Positions 48,714 to 62,779 of a DNA stretch of 64,000 bases are shown piece after piece (position 1 is the stretch's first letter; each line of letters begins with the position of its first letter). The stretch is from Platerodrilus igneus (Eukaryota > Arthropoda > Insecta > Coleoptera > Lycidae). Made by a program: the position numbers and the translations under genes. The notes beneath the pieces are model-generated. The model was not told where the DNA came from and made no database searches. It was given only the letters and a program-made list of their open reading frames with translations. The stretch covers positions 4,924,001-4,988,000 of the forward strand of contig JARFIW010001104.1 of NCBI GenBank assembly GCA_036346225.1, in the 5' to 3' direction.

Positions 48714-49911
48714 ACTACAAGCGTTTATTGAGAAATTACATTTGAAAATGAGGGGTGGGGGCAGTTTAATATTAAGCTGGTTCCTAAGATATGCTACTTA
48801 TGTACTTAGCAATTGTCAAAAAATATTTTGCAAAAGTTAAGCGGTTCTGCAAAAATTCGCATATATGGCTTTCACGACTTTCCGGTGGACAGGTATAGCA
48901 AGACATAACTTTGTCAAATAATTTGATGGTTGGTGTCAAAATGATTGCAATAAAACACTTTCGGAATATGTAAAGCACCGAATTAGTTACTAGGCAAGAA
49001 GTACAATGAAACAATGTGTGTTGTTAAACGACAAATACATAGTGGCCTAAAATTTCAGAGTTAGCAAGCTTAAAATGTGATTGTGTAATCAGTTTATTAT
49101 ATTGTTGCAATAATTTTTATTAACAAACTTGTCAAATTATTTTGTTCAATCGAATATACATATTGGGAAAGATTTATGTTAAAATTTGGACGTATTATTG
49201 AATAAACAATCCCATTTTGTGAAACTATGAATATATTCAATCGCATTAAACCTACCATATTCATTTTGACTTGCTAACGGCATGTGTTTAAACTCTTTCT
49301 TCATTTCCTTAAGCCACTTCCACCTAGCGTGATTGTTTAGTTATTTTATTGGAATACCATTCTAATGAAGTATTCCATAAGCTTGGACCTGCTTGTATTA
49401 ACGATATAAACTGGTTAGTATCAAAAGCAATTTTCAGTACATCCACATTGGTTTGAGTTGTCATGTTTCGAAAGTCGCCATAATCACAACTCAAACTACA
49501 CAACAACCTCCCTCAAAACAGTGTTGGCATAGAGACTCTGAATAAGAATCCCAGTGTAAAGTTTTACATATACACCAATGGTAGACCTGCGGCCGATTCC
49601 AATTCCATGCTAGGCGACCGAGATAAGCGCGATTCTAAAATTTCGAATCGCAATTCTGTATCTCAGATGTCGTCGGTGTTAATACGGTTGTAAGCGCTAT
49701 TTTTAAAGCTGAATTCGGGATTTCTGAATTCTAGATTCCGAATTCCAGTATAAAAGGAGCCTAAAGGTTACTTATTTTACATATTTCTATTTTAATGTAT
49801 TTAAAATAAAAGTAATTTAATGCATATTAAGAAACTAACGTTTATAAGAAATAAATAATATGTAACATTTTAATAACTAAATAAATCGGCGTATTATATT
49901 AGCTCGATGTT

Positions 49912-50228
49912 TTAACCTCCACGGCGGAGTCCTGGTGGTATGGGAAATGACGGAAGAGGTCGACCTCCACCATGGGGATTAAATGTAGGGTACCCTAAAC
50001 CAGGTATCCTTTGTGGTGATGATAGGGTAAAAGCTGCCAGAATGGACAATATGAGCAGAATGAGCTGAAAGAATGCATTAATCAAAAAAATTGTTTCATA
50101 TAGTTCGAATGCTAAAAAAGTATGTTACAGCAATTTACTTTTTTATTTTAAATTTAAGAAGTAATAAAACATACAATTTTGTACAAATTTGTCTGTAAAA
50201 AAAATTAACTTACCAGACTTCGTGCCAT
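49912..50228 (-). CDS. Abaecin-like secreted proline-rich peptide, copy 2
   Basis: Paralogue of the gene at 38768-39081. Exon 1 coding: 50228-50214 (ATG GCA CGA AGT CTG, then GTAAGT). The intron is 149 bases. Exon 2: 50064-49912. The product has 55 residues and three differences from copy 1: Arg4Ser and Ile6Leu in the signal peptide, and Lys42Ile in the mature peptide (SFPIPPG in place of SFPKPPG), which lowers the net positive charge by one. The frame, both splice sites, the stop and the promoter words are intact, so both copies look expressible. Conservation amid decayed flanking transposon sequence suggests selection, but this needs a substitution test. Confidence 0.8.
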
Positions 50229-50272
50229 TTTCAAAACAAAATTAGGTATGTAGGGTTGAGCTTAACGCTTTG

Positions 50273-50374
50273 CTATTTAAAAGTTAACTGATTCAAACAA
50301 CGAACGTTCGAAGTTTTATAGTTGCAATATGAATGTAAGTAATTCCCCATGTACTACTTGCACAAGGCGATAAG
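50273..50374 (-). promoter_or_regulatory. Promoter of abaecin-like copy 2: TATA-like, kB-like and GATA sites
   Basis: TATA-like CTTTTAAATAG (50283-50273), GGGGAATTACT on the gene strand (50348-50338) and GATAAG on the plus strand (50369-50374) lie at the same spacing as in copy 1. One change (C to T at the last base) weakens the kB word slightly. Confidence 0.5.
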
Positions 50375-51028
50375 TTCATAAGGTTTATGATCTTACTATA
50401 GAGAAAGTAAATAAACGCCCAATCATAACAGTAAATTCCAAGATGCAAGGAAATGTTTGTTATCTTATTTTGCTATTTTGTTTCCATGTACTCATATCAA
50501 TTAATTACTTCTTACTACTGTGATGTGTTGTACGTAAATATAATGGAATACAAAAAGCCCCTAATAATTAATGTTTTAATATTGCCCCGATATCAAGGAT
50601 TAAGAACACTTTACTGGAAGGTAAATGCTTATCAACACAGCTCGCGTATCCAACTTTCAATTTCGTGTTTGCAATATTCGTAAAAATTGCACTAGTGAAT
50701 TAACACGACGACAATTAGGTTAGTTTTTGGCAATCAGATCAGTCTATTTTTCAGATTTTAAACATGTTACGTGAATGTACTATTTCTTATTTATATGCAA
50801 TCCAGCTAATTTGCAGCACGCCGTAAACATTTAGTGTAACGACACATTCTTTTCTATAAAATAATCCTTGCCAAAGATTAAACCAAACCCGCAGGTTTCT
50901 GTTCAGATTAGGTTTTAAATTCAAGATATACAGGTAGGGGTGTAAATAGAGCAAGTCACTTGGAGGGTATTGTAGTGAAAAATTGCCAACGAAGCCAATC
51001 GTGCATCTGAAAGCACTTTGAGTCTGAT

Positions 51029-51472
51029 TCAGAATATTATTTTTTTGTGAGTACTAAAAATAATAACATTAAACAACACGAGTAACTCGGATACGATGAT
51101 ATATTATTAATGGATTTGAGGTCAGCTGTAGGAAAGTAAACTCTTTTTTAAGGCCTTAATTTTCGACTTTGATTCAAATTCTTGATCACCGGCTTTAAGA
51201 CGAGGTTAAACATTAAATTAACATAGAGATTAAATCGAAATATTATTTTAACTGATTTTTGCTTCAATTTGTTGTTATAAGAAAATTGTATAAGTTATAC
51301 AAAATTGATGCAAGAATCAGCTAAAACGATATTTCAATTTAATTTTTATGTTAATTTAATGTATAACCACGCCTTAAAGCCTGTGATCAAGAATTTGAAT
51401 CAAAACCCATTAATCATATCCGAGTTACTCGTGTTGTTTAATGTTATTATTTTAGCACTCAAAAAATAATAT
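51029..51472. repeat. Long palindrome (MITE-like), copy 2
   Basis: Counterpart of 39938-40269. The outer arm extends further than in copy 1 (GAATATTATTTTTTTGTGAGT on the left pairs with ACTCAAAAAATAATATT on the right). There is extra sequence in the loop side (about 51255-51310), and part of the right arm is lost. Confidence 0.65.
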
Positions 51473-51498
51473 TGTGCAAAGTCATAATCTCCAAACTG

Positions 51499-51502
<4 letters not shown>

Positions 51503-51547
<45 letters not shown>
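51503..51547. repeat. (TA)n microsatellite
   Basis: TA run at the right end of duplication copy 2, directly followed by a large hairpin. Confidence 0.95.
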
Positions 51548-51550
<3 letters not shown>

Positions 51551-51773
51551 AGATGTATCTGTAAACAAACTCTATGAAAATAATAGAGTCTATTGACGAA
51601 TACAAATCGGGCTGGTAGTTATATAGCCATTAACAAAACATTAGCTTATTACTTCATGGGGAGGAAAGTAATAAGCTAATGTTTTGTTAATGGCTATATA
51701 ACTACCAGCCCGATTTGTATTCGTCAATAGACTCTATTATTTGCATAGAGTTTGTTTACAGATACATCTTATT
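51547..51773. repeat. Near-perfect inverted repeat, about 107-bp arms, 12-bp spacer
   Basis: 51547-51653 is the reverse complement of 51666-51773 with only a few mismatches (one seen at the AAAATAATAG position). The spacer is TCATGGGGAGGA. The palindrome is flanked by the TA tract on the left and a TATATTG stretch on the right. It is not shared with copy 1 of the segmental duplication. Confidence 0.9.
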
Positions 51774-53855
51774 TTATATATTGTTCTACACAATTTCTTA
51801 TTGCGGACTGCAAATAACCTGTCTTTTATGTGTATATATATTGCTGTGATTCTATCTCTGTTTTGAATTGCCCACGTTCTGTGCCAAGAATTGCTGTGAT
51901 TCTATTGTCCGTTGAATCTCTTCTGATAATCGCCTCTTGACTCTTTCCTTCCGCCTCGGCTGCTCACCTAGTTAAAACTTTCATCCTCATTCATAAAAAA
52001 AACAAACACATTCCTACCACAAACATCAACGTTAACTCTATTTACATGAATATTCACAATACATTAAAATTTCAAATTTAATTTCAGCATAAATTTCAGC
52101 ATCATAAAATTTCAAGTTCAAATTTGTCATCGTTTTAATTTGCATCCAGAATTAGAGTCCTTGTAGGATAAAAGGGAGAGTCTCCCATCCCTTTACGTTA
52201 ATTTAACAGGTTAATCTAATTGAGCTCAAAGACAGACCCAAATTTTCATCATAATCAAAAACATAAACCTGATAAATACTCCTTTCTACTTATACAAGAA
52301 AATTTTACCTTAAAATTCAAAATTTGTTGTTTATACAAGTTTACTACTGTCCATCTTTATCAAACAAATTATAAAGATATTTAACACACACCAAAACATC
52401 TAAGATCGAACAACAATGCATAAGTTACCTGAAGGTTAATACACTCGTAGCTCCAATGTACATCGTCCTTGCTAATTCCACCATTCCAGCTGGGTTATGT
52501 TTACGTCCTCGGATTTCTGGCCGCCTTTAAAATTTTTCTACACCACCATTCATCTAAGGGGTTTCAAGGCTTCTCAGGAACTCATCTATGTATATCTAAA
52601 TCTTGTTTTGTGGATCCAATCACGTTTACGAATAACACTTGATTACTAACACTCCCGAAAAATAGCAATGAAATTCATAATACTTTCACGCTATACCACA
52701 ACTGCATACTTCTATTTATTTATTTATCGTTACTAATTTGGATAATTGGTACAGTAATACCCGCAAATATAACTAGACTTTATTACCTTTATCTATCTTC
52801 TCTAAATGCACTAATGCATAATAACTTTTATCGTAGCACGTAATCACTATGTATTCTGCTTGAAGTATCGAATAAAATCAAAAAATAAAGAGAGCTAAAC
52901 TTCTATCAGCACGGGTTTATATAATGGCTCGCCTGCATGTCGAATTTGTCCCGCAACGGACGATTTTCAGAAATTCGCATTCTATTTTTCCTTCCGATGG
53001 CTCGGCACAATGATTCTTCTGAAATTTGCACTCGTCCGAGTTGAAATCTAAGAAATTTCCACACGCCTTGCAACACGTCCGCGAACAACTAATTAATTTT
53101 ACATAGAAATTGTTATGCTTCCACCTCTCATGTTTGCATCTTATTTCAACCTTTATCGCCAATCTAGTTTGTTTGTTCTATCTACAACCTGTGCTCTTGT
53201 TTTACATATTTCCCCTCATTTAACTACCAATGCATTCCCTCTCGCTTGTCTTTATACCACAAACTTGCTTTCTTACTTGCACTCATATAGCTTGGAGCTT
53301 ATCGACTATCGTATACATCGTTATTTTTGCAGGTGTTCTTAGTTCTAATACGCTGAAGGCTTTTACGTGACTTCCCCACGTCTTTATAATTTTTCGATAG
53401 CTTTAGTACTTGGAAAGATTAAATTAAATACAAGTTGAACATTTTAACTCGGCTTCTTTTTATAGAAAGCGTCCAGTGAATAATCTAAACCCCTTACTTT
53501 TAACAAAACGAATAAATTTTTATGCTCCATGGTTTTAATAATGCGTATTATCTAATGAAATTCTACATTACTTCCTTCTACACGTTGATTATGATTATAT
53601 ACAAACCCTACATTCTAATTGAATGATTTAAATCTACACAGTAGGCCTTTAATTAAGCGTTCTATTTTTCACTGCTCTGATATACAAGATGTTTAATATT
53701 ATCTAAACAATATAAACCCTATGTTTAGAAGTAAATGACGAATTTATTCAATATACCTTTAAATAAAGCGTATTATTACCCAAAACGTCCTTATACACGG
53801 TGATGAAAATTATTTGATGTCATTAATTAATTTTCTACCTTGTTCTAAATTAGAG

Positions 53856-53857
<2 letters not shown>
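51774..53857. mobile_element. Unclassified non-coding element ending in a TA tract (copy E)
   Basis: About 2.1 kb without real coding frames. The arrangement resembles the LTR-like family: a GCTGCTCACC block near the left, CTCTATTTACATG, a GAGTCCTTG word, and a right end in (TA)n at 53858. Sequence similarity is weak. A minus-strand Cys-rich frame (53162-52917) is not supported by anything else. Confidence 0.3.

Positions 53858-53889
<32 letters not shown>
53858..53889. repeat. (TA)n microsatellite
   Basis: TA run ending in TTTTTATAG. Confidence 0.95.
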
Positions 53890-53892
<3 letters not shown>

Positions 53893-54172
53893 TATAGATT
53901 GCTTTCTTAAACGGGCAAGTTTATGTCAGATTGGTTGAAATCGATTACAATTAAAGAAAACCAGTACGATAATTTAAACTTCGGTCAGTATATATCCAAC
54001 AAAAGTGTTTTACTCATATACTATATGGATTTGATGTATTATAAGAAAAATCAGAAAATATTTTAGTTGTAGAAATTTGGATTATGACACTTTCTTTGAC
54101 ATTTTGTTGCAATTTTATAATATATGTCAAATCATGGCTACATTTTACAATACGTATAAAATACTAATTTAA

Positions 54173-57100
54173 ATGATAAAAATGGTAAGGAAATCCCAAC
54201 GGATCAATGCTGCACACACAGAAAAACTTATTAAAGCAAAGGAATCAAAAGAAAACGAAATTATCATTAAAGATGAAGATGTAAAAAATCTGAAATCAAA
54301 GGAAAACAAATCCGTAATAACAGATAAATTTCTCAAATGTCCTTTATGCAACAATAGTTTCAAAAATAGAGGATTGAAAATTCACATGAACAGAATGCAT
54401 AATAACGAGTCTTCATACACAAAACCACCTAGAGAAGCATATATTATAGATCAAAATTTAAATTTTGAAAAGCGTTTGGCACTGTTTAAGAAAAATTCAA
54501 TTATCATAAAAAGAATTCCAAAATCTGTGAGGGCATCTACAGCATTATCACTTACAAGTTTAATTAACGAATGTGTGGAAAAGAATTCCTTCTCATCTTG
54601 GGAAAAACTATTACTTTTTCCATACTGTAGTTTATTCATAAATAACCAAAACAAGAGTGAGAAAATCAACAACCTTTCTTCAATCATTAGACAGAATTTA
54701 AAATTTTAGTTCCACCGAATATAACATCAAACAATAAGAATTTTAAATACTCTTTGAATAAAAAAATAATCAGTAAAGTATCAGATGGAGACCTATCAGC
54801 AGCTGTGCGTCTGATGTGTTCAAATGATATATTAGCAGAAGTCAATAACGACACAATTTCGGAAATGAATTTAAAACACCCTCATACTGACAAAACAAAT
54901 AGTTTCCCTGAATTTACTTCTTTTAATATTTCCAAAATTACTTTCGAAGAAGTTATGAATGCGATCAGATCTTTCCGCACTAGCTCTGCAGGTGGATTAG
55001 ATTCCCTTAGACCTTCCCATATTCAAGATATGTGCAGCTATAGCGCTGGTTCCTGTGGCCAAAACCTTGTAAAAGCACTCACCGCCTTATGTAACCTAAT
55101 GCTTTCAGGTAAAGTACATCACGAAATTTGTCCCATACTATATGGTGCATCATTGTGTGCGCTTAAGAAAAAAGATGGAGGACTAAGACCAATAGCAGTG
55201 GGAACTTTCTACCGACGGCTAGTTGCAAAAATTTGTTGCTCTAAAATAATGGGAAAAATCAAAGAAATTCTACAACCTCACCAATTTGGTTTTGGAATCG
55301 CTGGTGGAGCAGAAGCTGTAACACATTCAGCAAGAATATATCTCTGTAACATGAAAGAAAAATTTTTTAAAACTAGATTTTAAAACGCATTTAATATGAT
55401 ATATCGAGACACAATGTTACATCAAGTAGCAATTCTAACTCCAGAAATTTATCCATTCGTGGAACAATGTTATCGAACAGAGTCATTTTGATGTTTGGAA
55501 ACCACTTAATGAAATCTCAACGCGGTGTCCAACAAGGAGATCCCTTGGCCCTGCACTTTTTGTTTAGCTATAGAATGTATAGTGAAAAATATTCACACTG
55601 AATTCAACTGCTGGTATCTAGATGACGGATCAATAGGTGGTAATGAAGAAGATATCTTAAAATCATTTAAAAATATAATATTCAATTCTCGCAATGTAGG
55701 CCTTGAATTAAATTTCAAAAAATGCGAAATTCTATTAAATCAATCAAATCCAACGTTCATGAGAAAAATATTGGAATTTGCTCCTGGCATAAAAATATCA
55801 GCTACATCAAACTGGTTTCTTCTTGGTGCTCCGCTTTCCATTCCCGCCTTATCTACTTGCTTAAAAGAGAAATTGAATTCACTAAAATTAATGTGTTCTA
55901 GATTGAATAATCTTCCATCACACATCGCCTTTTTTCTTCTGAAAAACTGTTTAGCGATACCTAAATTATTATATACTTTAAGATGCATTCCGTCATGGCA
56001 TTGTAACGAAATCCTTAAGGAAATTGATCAATGTTTAAAAACTGCTCTAGAACTAATAACGAATAACCAACTAGATGATAAAACATGGTTAACAGCTACT
56101 CTCCCGGTAAATAGAGGTGGTTTGGGCATCCGCTCAGTTTCATCTTTAGCACTACCCGCCTTTCTATCCTCTTTCCGTAGCACATCACACTTAATAAATA
56201 TGATTTTACAAGATAGAACAACTGATAATTATTTTAAAGAAGGGGAAAAAGTTTGGTTCTCTAAGACTAAGATGACTTTACCAGAAGAGTCAAAGAGACT
56301 TCAGAAAGCTTGGGATCAACCACTACTAGATATTTGTTGCGACTATTTACTTAAGACAGCTAAAACTCCTATTGACAAGGCTCGTCTTCATGCAACAAGA
56401 ACAAAAGAATCTGGCGCCTGGTTAAACGCTATTCCAGCTGCATCTCTGGGTACTCTTTTAGACAACAATTCATTTAGGATTTCGATTGGTTTTCGTCTTG
56501 GAACAAATATATGTGTTGAACACAAATGTAGATGCGGATCTCTCGTTTCTAAAATGGCATTCATGGTTTGAGCTGTAAACTTTCCGCAGGCCGTCAATCA
56601 CGTCATCATTCAGTTAACGATATATTGAAACGTGCACTAGGCCTTGCAAAATACCAGCAATTTTGGAACCCCTAGGCATTGATCGAGACGATGGCAAAAG
56701 ACCGGATGGAATGACTCTCATTCCATGGGAATGCGGTAAAGCCATAGTATGGGATTTTACTTGTGTAGACACACTTGCTTCTTCCCATATAGCAGCCACT
56801 TCAAAACTGCTGGAGCTGCTGCCTTGACAGGCGAACGCTTAAAAATTAAAATACAAAAATCTTCAAAATAACTATATTTTTGCCCAGTAGCTATTGAAAC
56901 ATTCGGAAATTTTGGACCAAGCGCATCAAATTTTATACATTCTGTGGGAAAAAATTTCAAAGGAAACAAACGACAACAGAGCTACCTCATTTCTAATACA
57001 ACGAATTAGTATAGCAATTCAACGAGGAAATGCTGTCTGCTTTTCGGCACACTTCCAAATGATTGTAAACTGGACGAATTACATTACTATCCGAGGTTAT
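54173..57100 (+). pseudogene. Non-LTR retroelement: C2H2 finger, YLDD reverse transcriptase, restriction-like endonuclease
   Basis: The N-terminal frame (54173) has a C2H2 finger with Cys56, Cys59, His71 and His76, then IKRIPKSVRASTALSL and SSWEKLLLFPYCSL. The RT frame (54754) has SAGGLDSLRPSHIQD, KKKDGGLRPIAVGTFYRRL and QPHQFGFGIAGGAEAVTHSA. A short shifted part reads KTDF-NAFNM and RGVQQGDPL. The 55525 frame carries the catalytic WYLDDGSIGG box. The end holds CVEHKCRCGSLVSKM, then in shifted frames [19 protein letters not shown] and [12 protein letters not shown], a PD-(D/E)XK-like nuclease, closing near IAIQRGNAVC and GTLPNDCKLDELHYYP. Finger, RT and nuclease in this order fit the R2-type superfamily; the exact clade is unsure. 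Frameshifts at about 54710, 55380, 55490 and 56570 make it dead. Confidence 0.8.
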
Positions 57101-57199
57101 CAATTACACGTTCAAAAATACAAGACAAATTATCAAACAATCAAACAAATCAACTATCGAAGAATTTAATAACATCACATATATCACGAAACAAGCAAA

Positions 57200-60517
<3,318 letters not shown>

Positions 60518-60692
60518 GAATGGTTCTAATGCAAGCCAGTGGTGATTGTACATTATTAAAGTTGGCATCAACCAAAAACCATCATAATTATTGTTTTGAT
60601 TGTTTTCGCTGTTTCCTAACAATTAGAATGTAATATTGTACTTAGATTTTGTATTAAAATTGTGATAGGAATTAAACCTCGCAATATAATTA
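60518..60692 (+). other. Probable 3' untranslated part of the USP7 retrocopy
   Basis: AT-rich sequence after the USP7 stop, running to the TA tract. No coding signal and no obvious poly-A tract. Confidence 0.4.
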
Positions 60693-60696
60693 AAAA

Positions 60697-60740
<44 letters not shown>
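60693..60740. repeat. (TA)n microsatellite
   Basis: TA run directly in front of LTR-like copy C. Confidence 0.95.
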
Positions 60741-60743
<3 letters not shown>

Positions 60744-62731
60744 AGTGGATTTAAATGGTTAAATTTGGGTATAAACAATGCAATTTCAAACACCCTGTAT
60801 AGAGGAAACAACCATATTTTACGTGCGAAAGTTATTTCATTTATGTAATTTAAAGTAACAAGTATTACCATAATTTGATAATTAGGGATTAAAAATGAGT
60901 AGGTTCGTAAAGAAAATAAATTGTATAAGCCAATGGAAGTTATGAATTAATTTAATTCAGTTTAATTCAAAGGGTTATAACGTCAGAAAACGCCTCAAAG
61001 CATGAAAAATCGATAATTCCAAGGCGCAACGCGTTAATAACAAACAAACAGACGTCGAATATAGGAAATACCTTGAAACGCAAACTCCTAGAAATGTTAT
61101 TTTAAAACGTTCGTTAATTGAACATCTGCATGTTTTGAAAGATCGACTTCTATGTATTTTGGAGCATAACAAGCAAGTTTCAAAGAATATTGGTCAACCG
61201 ACAGTCGCAAAGCACGTACACAACTCCTCGTGGAGGAGATATCACGCGGACAGTAATATCGATTTTCTACCACTCAAACAAGGGTAGAAGGAAACATCTA
61301 ATATGCATGGGAGAAGAGTAGAGTTAATACAGGCGGGGTCTTAAGACGTCACTGAAAGGTATCATTGGTCTAAATAGTTAATTGTACAACCGACGAGCAC
61401 GGGACAGATGAATACGGGTTTTTCGGAAAATAGCGTGCGACGAGCTAAATTTCGGGGAGTTTAAAAACGGTTATACAAAATTTGGAGAAAGAGTTAGTTC
61501 AATTAAATATTTCGCGTTAAGAGGGTTTGGAGAGGTTACATTTTGAATCCTATAAATATGAAAGGGGAGTTATTAAGTTTCTCTTTGACTTCTTTAATTT
61601 GCATCGCTTACGCCGTACCAAAAATCTACTAACGAGCTTGTAAGTATTAAAATTTATAAATTAAATAGTACAGTGTTAGATGGTTGGCCTTATACTTTGA
61701 ACGCGGATAGTGTTGAGTTTATTTATATTTAACTAAGTTACAACGTATACTATAACACGTTCGTAACGTAAAGTAAATTAAATTATGCAATAATAACAAG
61801 TGTACTATACTTGGATTTGGTTATTGAGATGGATCTTGAATGAGTAGCATGCAGCGCAACGTAAATGGTGTTCATTTGTAAATAGCTGGAGGCGGCAAGC
61901 AGCGCATAACCACGAGACCGAGGGTTCAGGAACATAATACATCGTCAACAGAAATGGAATCTTCAGGTTTTTCCAGTTAACGCATTAGAATTTGTTGTTT
62001 TTTTATAAACTGTGGAGATTATTTGTGATGTGTGAGAGTAAACCTTGATGGTATTTTTCGTCATTTTGCGTATTAAAAAGAATACCTATAACTAACTTTT
62101 ATTATGGTATTTGAATATAAATCTAAAGGTGTACGTAAAGCTTATTAACGATCCTCATGAATTCAAAATTTTATTGTTAAGAGTACATGGGTTTTTTAGT
62201 GTTTGTAGTAAGAGTATGTAAAGTAGAAAGCATACATTAAAAAAAACTGGGTTATCATGAGCTCACCATACTCCAAACTGTACTAATTAGAAATAATTAT
62301 AAATAAAAAAATAAGGTATTATTTAGGCCCCATTTACTCCTGTTACATTAAATGTGTTTGATATTTCAATTTAAACACAAGGACTTTACAAAGATATTAT
62401 TTATTGAGGTGTAACTTGAGCACCGAAATGTACATAATCTTAAATTATTATTTGTAAATGGTGGTAAATAAATATTGTATGCTTGTTGTATTATTTTGTG
62501 GTTTTATTGAATGGTGTGTGTGAACTGTACAGAGAATGATAGTAAATCTAGGTATCCAAGAGGAGGCCCAACTGAGCTAGCCAGGGAAGCTGCTGAAGAA
62601 ATCAATCAATGTGATGAAGCAGGAATCCGGACAAGAAATTTTTTTTTTTAAATTTTTCTATTTGGTGAAATTTTCGATTTTTGTAAATTAATAAATTTTC
62701 GAAGCTACTGAGCCTGAGCGAAGTAACACGG

Positions 62732-62733
<2 letters not shown>
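60741..62733 (+). mobile_element. LTR-like repeat family, copy C (most complete, 1993 bp, TG...CA ends)
   Basis: It starts TGTAGTGGATTTAAATGG and ends GTAACACGGCA, with TA microsatellite on both sides as a likely target duplication. In order it contains: ACACCCTGTATAG (about 60790), TATAAATA (61551), a splice donor GTAAGT (61640), the TGAGCTCACCATACTCC block (about 62260), AATAAATATTGTATG (about 62468) as a likely polyadenylation region, and AACTGAGCTAGCCAGGGAAG (about 62570). No protein is encoded. TG/CA ends, an internal promoter and a poly-A signal fit a solo LTR with U3-R-U5, though 2 kb is very long and no internal retroviral-type genes are seen in the window. Confidence 0.65.
61551..61645 (+). 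promoter_or_regulatory. TATA box and splice donor inside LTR-like copy C
   Basis: TATAAATA at 61551-61558 is followed by ACGAGCTT and GTAAGTATT at 61640. The same two signals at almost the same spacing are present in copy A. This would give a transcript with a short capped first exon that can splice into flanking DNA. Confidence 0.5.

Positions 62734-62777
<44 letters not shown>
62734..62777. repeat. (TA)n microsatellite
   Basis: TA run between LTR-like copy C and the 3' end of a Penelope-like element. Confidence 0.95.

Positions 62778-62779
<2 letters not shown>

Larger units (their letters stand above)
44001..49762 (+). mobile_element. PIF/Harbinger DNA transposon, copy 2
   Basis: The same inverted-repeat ends as copy 1: AGGCTTCTTTTATACTGGAA at 44001 and TTCCAGTATAAAAGGAGCCT ending at 49762. 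It is longer than copy 1 because of the 1.8-kb middle segment and two smaller insertions. Confidence 0.7.
43138..51500. repeat. Segmental duplication, copy 2
   Basis: Direct copy of 33825-40300 with extra blocks at about 43520-43765, 45245-45525 and 46886-48713. The block limits are sharp: the match stops after GTTCCGTACT at 46885 and resumes at CTACAAGCGTTTATTGAGAAA at 48714. Confidence 0.9.

Noticed and set aside
52917..53162. Cys-rich minus-strand frame that could suggest a small secreted peptide
   Set aside because: It has no signal peptide and no splice-compatible upstream exon, and it sits in a non-coding element; cysteine spacing fits no family I know.
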